From Cupriavidus sp. AU9028 (GTDB lineage Bacteria > Pseudomonadota > Gammaproteobacteria > Burkholderiales > Burkholderiaceae), in assembly GCF_019795295.1 (NCBI RefSeq), contig NZ_JAIMCG010000001.1, positions 1 through 64,000 on the forward strand: a DNA stretch of 64,000 bases, given 5' to 3'. Under the pieces are notes generated by a model that saw only the letters and a program-made list of their open reading frames with translations, made no database searches and was not told the origin of the DNA. Positions 27,737 through 36,488 of the stretch are shown piece by piece. Position numbers and translations under genes: made by a program. How positions within the stretch are numbered: position 1 is the first letter of the stretch; the number at the start of each line of letters is the position of its first letter.

Positions 27737-28944
27737 AGCAGGGACAGCTGCACGGGAGCCGGCGAAAGGGCTCGCCGCAACTGCTCGGAGGGCGGGTCCC
27801 CCACGCCGGGCCGGTAATCCTGTACGACCACGAACGGCTTGAGCTTGTCCATCGGGCAGCGCAGTCGCACCAGGTCTTGCCAGCGCACGGCGCGGGCACG
27901 GCGCAGCTCGACGATCCGCCTCGCATTGCGCATGCCGATGCCGGGCACCCGCGCAATCAGCCGTTGCGGCGCGCGGTTCAGATCGACCGGGAACGCGTCG
28001 CGGTGCGACAGCGCCCAGGCCAGCTTCGGGTCGATGTCCAGTGGCAGGTCGCCCTCGTTCTCCAGCAGTTCCTCGGCGCGGAATCCGTAGCCGCGCATCA
28101 GGAAGTCGGCCTGGTAAAGCCGGTGCTCGCGCAGCAGCGGCGGTGCCTTGGCTGGCAGCGCCGACGGACTGTCCGGAATCGGGCTGAACGCGGAGTAGTA
28201 CACCCGCTTGAGCTTGTAGGCGCCGTACAGGGTTTGCGCGGTCTGCAGGATCGTGCGGTCGCTGGCGTCGTCGGCGCCGACGATCATCTGCGTGCTTTGC
28301 CCCGCCGGCGCGCGCACATCGGCGCGCTTGTCATGCTCGGCTTCTTCCTGCGCCAGGCGAATCGACCCCATCGCCCGCTTGATGGTGTGCGCGTTTTTCT
28401 CCGGTGCCAACCGCTGCAGGCCGCCGTCGGTCGGCAGTTCGATATTGACGCTGAGACGGTCGGCATGGCGGCCCGCCTCCGCAATCAATGCCGGGTCGGC
28501 ATCCGGGATGGTTTTCAGATGGATATAGCCGCGGAACTGATGCTCCTCCCGCAGCGAGCGGGCCACCTGCACCAGCTGCTCCATCGTGTAGTTGGCGCTG
28601 CGGATGATGCCGGAACTGAGGAACAGGCCGTCGATGTAGTTGCGGCGGTAGAAGTCGAGCGTCAGGTTGACGACTTCCTGCGGCAGGAAGCGGGCGCGCG
28701 GCACATTGCTGGAGCGCCGGTTGACGCAATACTGGCAATCGTACTGACAGAAGTTGGTCAGCAGGATCTTCAGCAGCGACACGCAGCGGCCATCCGGCGT
28801 GAAGCTATGGCAGATGCCGGCGCCGGTGCTCGCGCCAAGGCCGGGGCCGCCCAGCGAATCCCGCTTGGGCGCGCCGCTGCTGGCGCACGAGGCGTCGTAC
28901 TTCGCCGCATCCGCGAGGATTTCGAGCTTGGTGAGCAGTTCCAT
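27733..28944 (-). CDS. putative DNA modification/repair radical SAM protein (TIGR03916-like)
   Basis: 403 aa. Radical SAM cluster C66-X3-C70-X2-C73 (NFCQYDCQYCVN) in a TIM-barrel domain, preceded by a conserved N-terminus with C20, C45 and C54. The C-terminal region has a helix-hairpin-helix (IARVPGIGMRNARRIVELR, about 329-347), a DNA-binding motif. Family reaction unknown; members are almost always paired with the TIGR03915/UdgX gene that follows here. The ATG at 28944 lies 10 bp downstream of a perfect LexA box, so SOS induction is predicted. Confidence 0.88.
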   Translation of the reverse strand: MELLTKLEILADAAKYDASCASSGAPKRDSLGGPGLGASTGAGICHSFTPDGRCVSLLKILLTNFCQYDCQYCVNRRSSNVPRARFLPQEVVNLTLDFYRRNYIDGLFLSSGIIRSANYTMEQLVQVARSLREEHQFRGYIHLKTIPDADPALIAEAGRHADRLSVNIELPTDGGLQRLAPEKNAHTIKRAMGSIRLAQEEAEHDKRADVRAPAGQSTQMIVGADDASDRTILQTAQTLYGAYKLKRVYYSAFSPIPDSPSALPAKAPPLLREHRLYQADFLMRGYGFRAEELLENEGDLPLDIDPKLAWALSHRDAFPVDLNRAPQRLIARVPGIGMRNARRIVELRRARAVRWQDLVRLRCPMDKLKPFVVVQDYRPGVGDPPSEQLRRALSPAPVQLSLL

Positions 28945-28954
28945 CTGCGTGAGA

Positions 28955-28970
28955 CTGTATGGATATACAG
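28955..28970 (-). promoter_or_regulatory. LexA (SOS) box over the radical SAM/UdgX promoter
   Basis: CTGTATGGATATACAG fits the consensus CTGT-N8-ACAG exactly, with flanking A and TA extending the palindrome. On the minus strand a TATAAT -10 hexamer (plus-strand positions 28972-28977) directly precedes it. LexA would cover the -10 to +1 region and block transcription of the gene starting at 28944. The match is read directly; regulation is inferred. Confidence 0.85.
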
Positions 28971-28993
28971 TATTATACGCAGATCCGGCAGCG

Positions 28994-29203
28994 TCACCGT
29001 ACCTTCTTCAACGCCTCTTCCTTGTGAATCGCCGACTTGCCGCTGCGGGCGCTTTTCACTTCATATTGCGGCTCGTCCGGCGATGCCTTGGCGACGTGCC
29101 CGCCCGCACGGGCGGTCCCGGTCACCTTGCGCGTCACCGTGCCTTCCGTGCTGCCCTGCGAAGTATTCCACTTCACCTTGTCGCCCTTGCTCAGCGTGGC
29201 CAT
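28994..29203 (-). CDS. DUF2945 small Tudor-like protein
   Basis: 69 aa basic protein: MATLSKGDKVKWNTSQGSTEG, then TVTRKVTG and a conserved YEVKS..GK.AIHKEEAL end. This matches the DUF2945 'hypervirulence-associated TUDOR domain' family, whose function is unknown. The ATG at 29203 has AGGAGA 5 nt upstream; the in-frame codon at 29257 lacks this. Confidence 0.82.
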   Translation of the reverse strand: MATLSKGDKVKWNTSQGSTEGTVTRKVTGTARAGGHVAKASPDEPQYEVKSARSGKSAIHKEEALKKVR

Positions 29204-29293
29204 GTCGCTCTCCTTTGCCGCGGGCGGCTCGCTGCCGCCCCGCGGAAAAGGAAGCAATGACCATGCCGCGGCAAGGATGCCGGGAGCGGGGCC

Positions 29294-30001
29294 TCAGCGC
29301 AGCATCTGCACCGAGCCGTTGACCGTCACCGTCACCTGCGCCTTGCCACCCTCCATCGGCACCGGCGCGGCTTCGGCCATCATCGCCTTGGCCGCATAGG
29401 CGCGTGGCATCGGCGGCTGCATGCCGGTTTCGCCGACCTGCACATGGCGCACCGTGTAGCTGCCGTAGCCGAACAGCTTGGTGGTCGCCTCGGCCTTGTT
29501 GCGGAAGGCGGCAACCGCCTGCTCGGTCAGGGTCCGTTCAGCCGCCAGGCGCGCCTCGCGCGACAGCGAGAAGCTGATGTTCTGCACCTGCATCTGGTTG
29601 GCCAGTTCGCCGGCCAGCCGCGACGCCGCGCTGAAGTCGCGCGACTGCAGCACGACCTCGGCGCGCCCGCGCCACGTGCTGATGCGGCCGTTGCGGTCGG
29701 TACTCGGGTAGATGGTGAATCCGCCAGATTCGGCCTGGATGCCGGTGATACGCTTGGCCTGCGCAATGACCTGCTGCGCCTTGGCCGACAGCGACGACGA
29801 GATTGCCGCCGGTTCCGCGCCTTCCTGCTCGGCGGCGAGCGTGACGCGGACCACGTCCGTCGGTACCTCGGACTGGGCCTCCGCGGACAAGGTCAGCACC
29901 CCGGCGGGGGGCTGCCAGCCCTCCGGCGGCACCGGCATGGGCTGCGCGGTGGCGGCCAGCGCAGTGGTCCCGAGCAGGGAGGCGGCAAGCAGTTGCTTCA
30001 T
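29294..30001 (-). CDS. SIMPL domain (DUF541) periplasmic protein
   Basis: 235 aa. Signal peptide about 1-20 (MKQLLAASLLGTTALAATAQ), then a SIMPL/DUF541 domain beginning GVLTLSAEAQSEVPTDVVRVTLAAE. Related proteins (YggE and others) are periplasmic and linked to oxidative-stress protection or outer-membrane complexes; no enzymatic activity is known. Stop at 29294; a 71-bp gap separates it from the upstream TauE-like gene on the same strand. Confidence 0.85.
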   Translation of the reverse strand: MKQLLAASLLGTTALAATAQPMPVPPEGWQPPAGVLTLSAEAQSEVPTDVVRVTLAAEQEGAEPAAISSSLSAKAQQVIAQAKRITGIQAESGGFTIYPSTDRNGRISTWRGRAEVVLQSRDFSAASRLAGELANQMQVQNISFSLSREARLAAERTLTEQAVAAFRNKAEATTKLFGYGSYTVRHVQVGETGMQPPMPRAYAAKAMMAEAAPVPMEGGKAQVTVTVNGSVQMLR

Positions 30002-30072
30002 GGGATCTCCATCAGAATCGCAATGGGAGTCAGACGCGCGAGCCTCGCGTGGGGTTCCCGGCACATTGGAAA

Positions 30073-30885
30073 TCAGAACGTGCGCCAGGCCTTCCACAGC
30101 ATGTAGGCGGCCAGGCAGAACAGCATGCCCGAGAACACGCGCTTGAGCCGCACCACGTCCATCCGGTGGGCCGTGCGGGCCCCGAGCGGGGCGGTCAGCA
30201 CGCTGGCTACGGCGACCACGGCGAGCGCGGGCAGATAGACATAGCCGACCGACCCGGTCGGCAGGCCGGTCTGCTGCAGGCCGCTCCAGACATAGCCGAT
30301 CACGCTGGCGACCGCGATCGGAAAGCCCAGCGCGGCGGAGGTTGCCACGGCATTGTGGATCGGCACATTGCACCAGGTCATGAACGGCACGGAAACGAAA
30401 CCGCCGCCGGCACCGACCAGGCTCGACAGAAATCCGATGAAGGTTCCCGCGCCGACCATGCCGGGGGCGCCGGGCAGCTGCCGGCTCGCGGGCGGCTTGC
30501 GATTGCGCAGCATTTGCCAGGCGGAGAAACCGACGAAGACGGCGAACAGCAGCGACAGCCAGCCGGTCTTCAGGGCCGCGAACACCTTGCCGCCGCCGAT
30601 GATGCCGCCGATCACAATGCCCGGTGCCAGGGCCAGCACCACGTTCCACTTCACCGCGCCACGCTTGTGGTGCGCGCGGACGGAAGACAGGGACGTGAAC
30701 AGGATGGTGGACATCGAGGTGGCGATCGCCATATGGACGATCGCCTCTTGCGGAAAGGCCAGCGCGGTGAACAGCAGCGTCAGGAACGGCACCATGATCA
30801 TGCCGCCTCCCACGCCGAGCAGGCCGGCGCAGAAGCCGGTGAATGCGCCAAGGGCCAGCAGCGGGGGAATCAGGGAAAGGTTCAT
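30073..30885 (-). CDS. TauE/SafE family membrane permease (second copy)
   Basis: 270 aa, seven or eight hydrophobic segments. The paired glycine motifs of the family are evident: GLLGVGGGMIMVPFL (about residues 21-35) and SLVGAGGGFVSVPFM (about 155-169). It differs clearly from the permease at 2455. Substrate unknown, an organosulfur or oxyanion exporter by family. EVE and 6S RNA lie upstream. Confidence 0.85.
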   Translation of the reverse strand: MNLSLIPPLLALGAFTGFCAGLLGVGGGMIMVPFLTLLFTALAFPQEAIVHMAIATSMSTILFTSLSSVRAHHKRGAVKWNVVLALAPGIVIGGIIGGGKVFAALKTGWLSLLFAVFVGFSAWQMLRNRKPPASRQLPGAPGMVGAGTFIGFLSSLVGAGGGFVSVPFMTWCNVPIHNAVATSAALGFPIAVASVIGYVWSGLQQTGLPTGSVGYVYLPALAVVAVASVLTAPLGARTAHRMDVVRLKRVFSGMLFCLAAYMLWKAWRTF

Positions 30886-30971
30886 TGGAAGGTTGTCTCG
30901 CTCGATTTTGTTATGGGAATGATCACGCCGCGCCTTTCCATCGGTCGGCGGCGGGGGAAGTCAGGGGGATG

Positions 30972-31478
<507 letters not shown>

Positions 31479-31649
31479 GGATGCGCGAAAGCGGATGCGG
31501 AACGCAAAAGCACGACGGGAAGCGCAAAGCATACCGTGAAAGCGGGGCTTCCGCCTGCAACGGCAGGGAAGGCGCGGGGAAAGGCGGAGAGAGGAAAGGC
31601 AGGGAAGGGGGCGTGCCGCGGCGACTGCCGGGGGCAAGAGGCCGGGGAC

Positions 31650-31683
31650 AAAAAGAAAGGGCGGTGGTTCATCACCACCGCCC
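31650..31683 (-). terminator. intrinsic terminator of 6S RNA
   Basis: On the minus strand GGGCGGTGGT - GATGA - ACCACCGCCC forms a 10-bp stem followed by TTTCTTTTT. It immediately follows the 6S RNA and precedes the EVE gene by about 170 bp. Confidence 0.88.
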
Positions 31684-31860
31684 TCTGCATGGGTCCCCGC
31701 CTCGGCCGTTAGGTCGGCATCCTGAACCCAAGTGAGGTTCAGTGTGGCAGCGGAAGCCGCATTTCGGGTACATCGCTTACTCAGGGAGCCCAGGCGTGAC
31801 CTGGGCTATGAATACCGCGACGCGCTCGCCCACACGGCATCATCCCGCACCATGCTATGC
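31684..31860 (-). ncRNA. ssrS: 6S RNA
   Basis: About 177 nt in the canonical place downstream of zapA. Closing-stem segments GCATGG (plus 31850-31855) and CCCATGC (plus 31687-31693) pair. The central segments resemble known 6S RNAs: CCCTGAGTAAGCGATG on the 5' side, and CACACTGAACCTCACTTGGGTTCAGGATG-like sequence on the 3' side. 6S mimics an open promoter and binds sigma-70 RNA polymerase. Ends are estimated to within about 10 nt; the family call is from sequence pattern and synteny. Confidence 0.88.
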
Positions 31861-32243
31861 ATATCGGTTCAAGGAATTATGACCTTCGCGAACCAGGCAG
31901 GGAAACTGTCAAACGTCTGGCCTCCGCTGGTGCTGCTGTCGGAGACATCCATCGGGATGCCAGAGGTTTGCCGTTTCGGCTTGCTGCTCCGGTTTGACGG
32001 AGCAGCGTGCTGGGAGTTCTGACACTTCGCAAAAAAATCGACGGCGAAATTGCGATGCATCTGTGGTCCCGCGACTGCTTGCCGGTGCAGTGGCTCCACT
32101 ATACACGCCTGCGTCGGCGAGTCAAAGCGGGCCTCCGCGCGTCGTTACATTTCCCCGACGCACCTGGTGGACGAGCGGCAGCACAAGCACATCCGTGCTG
32201 CCGGAACGTCCGCCATGCCCGCCGGCTATAGGCATACGCGCGC
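31861..32243. other. 383-bp gap between 6S RNA and zapA
   Basis: No coding frame here has a plausible start and family match. The part next to 31870-31915 should hold the 6S promoter on the minus strand (a TTGACA at 31913-31908 is visible, but no well-spaced -10). The rest shows no structure I can name. Confidence 0.4.
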
Positions 32244-32588
32244 TCAGATGGGCTCGTTCTGCACTGCCGTGCCGACGTGCGCATACTGCCGCAGTGCTTC
32301 GTCGGCCCGGTCATTGAGCTCCTGGATTCGTGCACGAATGGCATCGACCGGGATGGCGCCGTCCTCGACCTGCTTGCGACGCATCGCCAGCAGATCGGAG
32401 GCAATGCTGATGGCCGCCATCACGGCGACGCGCTCGACGCCTTTGGCCGCCGCGCCGGCCTTCATCCGCATCATCTGTTCATCGACCAGCGCCACCGCTT
32501 CCAGCAGTGCCGCCTCGTTCTCGGGGGCGATGGCGAAGCGATAGGGCTGGCCCGCGATGGTCACTTCAATCTGCTTGTTGCCGCTCAT
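32244..32588 (-). CDS. zapA: cell division protein ZapA
   Basis: 114 aa. Begins with MSGNKQIEVTIAGQPYRFAIAPENE, the ZapA N-terminal globular domain, followed by a long C-terminal helix. ZapA tetramers bundle FtsZ filaments at midcell. The start overlaps the upstream stop (ATGA), and 6S RNA follows downstream as in many proteobacteria. Confidence 0.92.
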   Translation of the reverse strand: MSGNKQIEVTIAGQPYRFAIAPENEAALLEAVALVDEQMMRMKAGAAAKGVERVAVMAAISIASDLLAMRRKQVEDGAIPVDAIRARIQELNDRADEALRQYAHVGTAVQNEPI

Positions 32589-32917
32589 GCGTGTTCTCCG
32601 GGGGCGTGGGCGCCATTGTCAGGATGGCCTGGCTGCGTCAGCGCCTCTTCCGCGCCGATCAGCTCCATTTGCCGGGTGTCGCTGGCCGTGGGCAGCTTGT
32701 CGAGAATCGACTGGATGCGAACCTGCGCCTCCTCGATCTTGATATGCAGCAGTTCGCGATCCGCTGCCATCGCTTCGCGCTCGCTGCGCAGCTGGGCCGC
32801 CTCGCCCTGCAGCCGCTCGATTTCGTCGCGCAGCCGCTGGTTTTCGGCTGCCAGCGTATCGGCGTGATGCAGCACGCGGCCGATTTTTGCGGCGAGTTGT
32901 TCAAGTTCGGTGAGCAT
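32585..32917 (-). CDS. ZapB-like coiled-coil protein (TIGR02449-type)
   Basis: 110 aa, almost entirely coiled coil up to about residue 85 (LTELEQLAAKIGRVLHHADTLAAENQRLRDEIERL..), then an acidic/Pro tail. Small coiled-coil proteins of this kind upstream of zapA are taken as ZapB analogues in divisome assembly. It overlaps zapA by 4 nt. Confidence 0.8.
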   Translation of the reverse strand: MLTELEQLAAKIGRVLHHADTLAAENQRLRDEIERLQGEAAQLRSEREAMAADRELLHIKIEEAQVRIQSILDKLPTASDTRQMELIGAEEALTQPGHPDNGAHAPGEHA

Positions 32918-33162
32918 AAACGCCTGTGTGTCCGATGGTCTCAGTTATCCCGCGATTTTAGCCGATCGACAGGGTGCGTACGGGGAATTCCCGTCGCCCG
33001 GCCGAGGGCGCGGGACCGTCTGTGACCCGCGCAACCCCACGAAAGTTGCATGTCTTTTCGTGTGGCATGCCGCACTGCCGTCCCGGGATGAGGCCATGTC
33101 GGCTTTCCGGCCAAGACCGCTTGCCATTGACGCGGCATGCCGAACTCCCTACACTCACGCGC
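32918..33162. other. intergenic region before the B12 riboswitch
   Basis: 245 bp between the divergent ZapB-like gene and the riboswitch. It must contain the promoters for both directions. I see no gene and no distinctive structure. Confidence 0.4.
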
Positions 33163-33416
33163 GTTTTCAGGTGCTCGCAATCCCACCTCGCCTGGGATTG
33201 CAGTTAAACGGGAAACAGGAAGCTCCACCGCGTCGGCCCAATTCGCCTCGGACGCGCCGGGCCAACCTGTGCTGCCCCCGCAACGGTAAGCGACCGCGTT
33301 CGCCGCCATGCCCTCCGGACATGGCACCGGCATCGCATCACGCCCTTCAAGCCACTGAGCCTGCGCTCGGGAAGGCGGGCGTCGAGAGGGTCGCCAGCCC
33401 GGATACCGGCCTGGAA
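33163..33416 (+). promoter_or_regulatory. cobalamin (B12) riboswitch ahead of btuB
   Basis: Conserved elements appear in order: TTTTCAGGTGCTCGC (from 33164), AACGGGAAACAGG, the hallmark GCTGCCCCCGCAACGGTAAG (33271-33290), AGCCACTG (B12 box, about 33350-33357), CGGGAAGGCG, and the closing AGCCCGGATACCGGCC (33396-33411). Adenosylcobalamin binding normally represses the downstream gene. A GGTCCG...CGGACC hairpin at about 33463-33482, just ahead of the btuB start, may be the expression platform. The switch could govern the whole btuB-btuCD-cobOTSC run. Confidence 0.93.
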
Positions 33417-33506
33417 AGTGGCCGGCGCCGCGGCATGCTGCAGCCGGTCCCATGCCAGACGGTCCGCGGGGGAACGGACCAGGCTACACCACCTGTTTTT
33501 CATACC

Positions 33507-35414
33507 ATGCCTGTATTGCCCAACCGGCGCCGCCCGCTTTCGCGGGATCGCGGCCTGACCTCGGCCATCCGCGCGCCCGGCGCGCTGGCCCTGCCGCTGG
33601 CTTCTCTCGTTCTTGCCGGCTATCCGGCGTCCCACGCGCACGCACAGGCGGCACAGTCGCCAGTCCTCGAGCCCGTGGTGGTCAGTGCTTCGCGGACTGC
33701 CGAGCCGCTGGAGGAGGCGCTGCCGCATACCACCGTCATCACCCAGCAGGACATCGCCAATACGCAGGCGCCGGACCTGCGCTCGCTGCTGCGCACCCAG
33801 GCCGGGGTCGAGCTGACCACCAATGGCGGCATGGGCGCCAATACCTCGCTGTTCCTGCGTGGCGCCAACTCGAACCAGACGCTGATCCTGATCGACGGCG
33901 TGCGCATTGCGTCGGCCAGCAGCGGCACCGCGCAACTGGCAAACATCCTGCCGGACGAGATCGATCGCATCGAAGTGGTGCGCGGTAACGTCTCCGCGCT
34001 GTACGGCTCGGACGCCATCGGCGGTGTGGTGCAGATCTTCACCAGGAGCGGGGCAGGCAAGGCGCCAGGCGCGAATGCGCAGGTCGAATACGGCAGCGAC
34101 AATACGCGCCGCGCCACTGCCGGCTACGGTGGACAGGTCGGCGACACGTCGTTCAACCTGACCGGCTCGATCTACCGCACCGACGGCTTCTCGGCGATCA
34201 ACACGGCGCAGCAGCCGCGCGCCAATCCGAACAACAATCCCTACGAGAACAAGAGCGTCACGGGCCAGGTGCGGCACCGCTTCGGCCAGGACTGGGAGGC
34301 CGGCATCAGCGGCTACTACTCGCGCAGCGAGCTGTCGTACGACAATTCCTTCGGCCGGCCGACGGACGTGCTGTGGATGGACAGCGAGCTCTACACGCTG
34401 TCCGCGTTCGCGAAGGGGAAGCTGACGCCCGACTGGACCACGGAGTTCCGCGTCGCGCAAAGCGAGGACCGCACCTCCAACACGCTGAACGGCCTGCCGG
34501 ATGGCACCTTCAACACGCGCACGCGGCAGTACACCTGGCAGAACGAGTACGCGCTGAACCGCGCGCACCAGCTGCAGTTCGGCGCGGAGTACATGCAGCA
34601 GTCGTTCGATTCCGATTCGTACGGCGCGCCGAACCGCAATGTGGCCTCCGTCCTTGCCGGGTACAAGGGCCGGGTGGGTGCGCACCAGCTGCAACTGAAC
34701 GTCCGCAACGACCACTACTCGGATTTCGGCGACAAGGCGAGCTACTACGCGGGATACGGCTACAACGTGACGCCCGCCTTCAAGCTGACGGCCAGCGCGA
34801 GCAATGCCTTCCGCGCGCCGACCTTCAACGAGCTCTATTTCCCGAACTACGGTCAGCCGGGCCTGCAGCCGGAGCGTGCGCGCTCGCTGGAAGTGGGCAT
34901 GCAGTACGATACGCCGCAAACCGGTCTGCTGCGCGTGACGGCGTTCCGCACCCGCTACGACAACCTGATCACCTCGGCGTTGCAACCGAGCGGCCTCTAT
35001 CTGGCGGAGAACGTCAATCGCGCCAAGGTGGAGGGCATCGAGCTGTCGTGGCGCGCGAAGGTGATGGGCAACGACGTGGGTGCCAGCGTGACGTTCCAGA
35101 ATCCGGTGGACGAGCAGAGCAACACCATGCTGCTGCGTCGTGCCCGGCGCCATGCGGCGCTCGACCTTGGCCGCCAGATGGGCAAGTTCCGCCTGGGCGG
35201 GCAGTGGATCGTCTCCTCCGAGCGCAACGACAGCGGCGGCCGTACGCTCGGCGGCTACGGCATCTTCAACCTGAACGCTCGCTATGACATCGACAGGCAG
35301 TGGTTCATCGGCGCGCGCGTCGAGAACCTGTTCGACAAGGACTACCAGCTCACCTACCCGTACAACACGCAAGGGCGGGCGGCGTTCGTCACGCTGGGAT
35401 GGCGCCAGCGGTAA
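33507..35414 (+). CDS. btuB: TonB-dependent vitamin B12 outer-membrane receptor
   Basis: 635 aa. Signal peptide region to about residue 47 (ending ASHAHAQA), a TonB box-like EPVVVSASRTAEPL, plug domain (about 60-175, including SLFLRGANSNQTLILIDGVR and EVVRGNVSALYGSDAIGG), then a 22-strand-type barrel. The B12 riboswitch upstream and btuCD downstream identify the ligand as a cobamide. The ATG at 33507 is preferred because the open frame upstream overlaps the riboswitch. The start has no strong ribosome-binding site, consistent with riboswitch control. Confidence 0.93.
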   Translation: MPVLPNRRRPLSRDRGLTSAIRAPGALALPLASLVLAGYPASHAHAQAAQSPVLEPVVVSASRTAEPLEEALPHTTVITQQDIANTQAPDLRSLLRTQAGVELTTNGGMGANTSLFLRGANSNQTLILIDGVRIASASSGTAQLANILPDEIDRIEVVRGNVSALYGSDAIGGVVQIFTRSGAGKAPGANAQVEYGSDNTRRATAGYGGQVGDTSFNLTGSIYRTDGFSAINTAQQPRANPNNNPYENKSVTGQVRHRFGQDWEAGISGYYSRSELSYDNSFGRPTDVLWMDSELYTLSAFAKGKLTPDWTTEFRVAQSEDRTSNTLNGLPDGTFNTRTRQYTWQNEYALNRAHQLQFGAEYMQQSFDSDSYGAPNRNVASVLAGYKGRVGAHQLQLNVRNDHYSDFGDKASYYAGYGYNVTPAFKLTASASNAFRAPTFNELYFPNYGQPGLQPERARSLEVGMQYDTPQTGLLRVTAFRTRYDNLITSALQPSGLYLAENVNRAKVEGIELSWRAKVMGNDVGASVTFQNPVDEQSNTMLLRRARRHAALDLGRQMGKFRLGGQWIVSSERNDSGGRTLGGYGIFNLNARYDIDRQWFIGARVENLFDKDYQLTYPYNTQGRAAFVTLGWRQR

Positions 35415-35450
35415 GGCCACGCGGGTAGCGCGGTCCTGGCAGTGGCAGCG

Positions 35451-36488
35451 ATGACCGGCATGCCCGCGCAGCGCACGTCCGGCATGCGCCGGGCGCTGGG
35501 AATCTGGACGCTGCTGGCCCTTGCCGGGCTGGCGGCGTTCGTGCTCTCGCTTGCCATTGGCAGCGCCGGGCTGTCGCTACCCCAGGTCTGGTCGGCGCTC
35601 ACCGGCGGGGCGGACGGCGGCGACACCGCGGCGGCCATCGTGCGCGAGCTGCGGCTGCCCCGCGCCGCCGCGGCGTACTGCTGCGGCGCGCTGCTCGCGC
35701 TCTCCGGCGCGCTGATGCAGGTGCTGGTGCGCAATCCGCTCGCCGAGCCCTATGTGCTGGGGGTGTCCGGCGGCGCGTCCACCGGCGCGCTGCTGGCGAT
35801 GCTGGCCGCGTGGCCGTTGTGGACGGTGCAGGCGGGGGCGGCGCTTGGCGCGCTGCTGTCGATGGCACTGCTCGCCATGCTGGCACGCCGCGATCTGCTG
35901 CATCCGCACGTGCAGGGCGGCCACCACGAGACAGGTTCGCGGCTGCTGCTGACCGGGGTGATCCTGGCGGCGGGCTGGGGCGCCATCATCACGCTGATCC
36001 TGAGCATCGCTCCCGAAGCGCGGCTGCGCGGCATGCTGTTCTGGCTGACCGGCGACCTGAGCGGTACGTCCAGCTACGGCATGGCACTGGCGGCTCTGGT
36101 CGCGGCGCTCGGGCTGGCGATGCCGATGGCGCGTTCGCTGAACGTCATGCTGCTGGGCGAGACCGTTGCGCGCGCGCTGGGCGTACGCGCGGAACGCGTG
36201 CGTCTGTCGGTATTCCTGCTGGCCTCCGTGGCGATCGGCGTTTCCATTACCACCGCCGGCTCGATCGGCTTTGTCGGGCTGGTGGTGCCGCATCTGGTGC
36301 GGCTTGCCTGCGGCAACGACCAGCGCCTGCTGCTGCCGGCTTCGGCCCTGCTCGGTGGCGTGCTGCTGACGGTGGCCGATCTGATCGCGCGCACCGTTAT
36401 TGCCCCCAGCCAGCTGCCGGTCGGCGTCATCACCGCGCTGCTCGGCGTGCCCACCTTCCTGTTCCTGCTGCTGCGGAGGCAACGATGA
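35451..36488 (+). CDS. btuC: cobalamin ABC transporter permease (FecCD family)
   Basis: 345 aa, about ten membrane segments. FecCD signatures include RLPRAAAAYCCGALLALSGALMQ (about 70-92), NPLAEPYVLGVSGGAS and the cytoplasmic loop GSIGFVGLVVPH (about 270-281) that contacts the ATPase. GTG at 35442 and ATGs at 35451 and 35460 are all possible; ribosome-binding sites are weak. It overlaps btuD by 4 nt. Confidence 0.9.
   Translation: MTGMPAQRTSGMRRALGIWTLLALAGLAAFVLSLAIGSAGLSLPQVWSALTGGADGGDTAAAIVRELRLPRAAAAYCCGALLALSGALMQVLVRNPLAEPYVLGVSGGASTGALLAMLAAWPLWTVQAGAALGALLSMALLAMLARRDLLHPHVQGGHHETGSRLLLTGVILAAGWGAIITLILSIAPEARLRGMLFWLTGDLSGTSSYGMALAALVAALGLAMPMARSLNVMLLGETVARALGVRAERVRLSVFLLASVAIGVSITTAGSIGFVGLVVPHLVRLACGNDQRLLLPASALLGGVLLTVADLIARTVIAPSQLPVGVITALLGVPTFLFLLLRRQR

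Noticed and set aside
31861-32022. Small plus-strand frame overlapping the 6S RNA upstream region
   Set aside because: No ribosome-binding site, no homology recognised, and it overlaps the region expected to hold the 6S promoter.
33463-33482. GGTCCG...CGGACC hairpin as a firm intrinsic terminator of the B12 riboswitch
   Set aside because: The T-run (about 33496-33500) is too far from the stem to call a terminator; kept only as a possible expression platform within the riboswitch entry.
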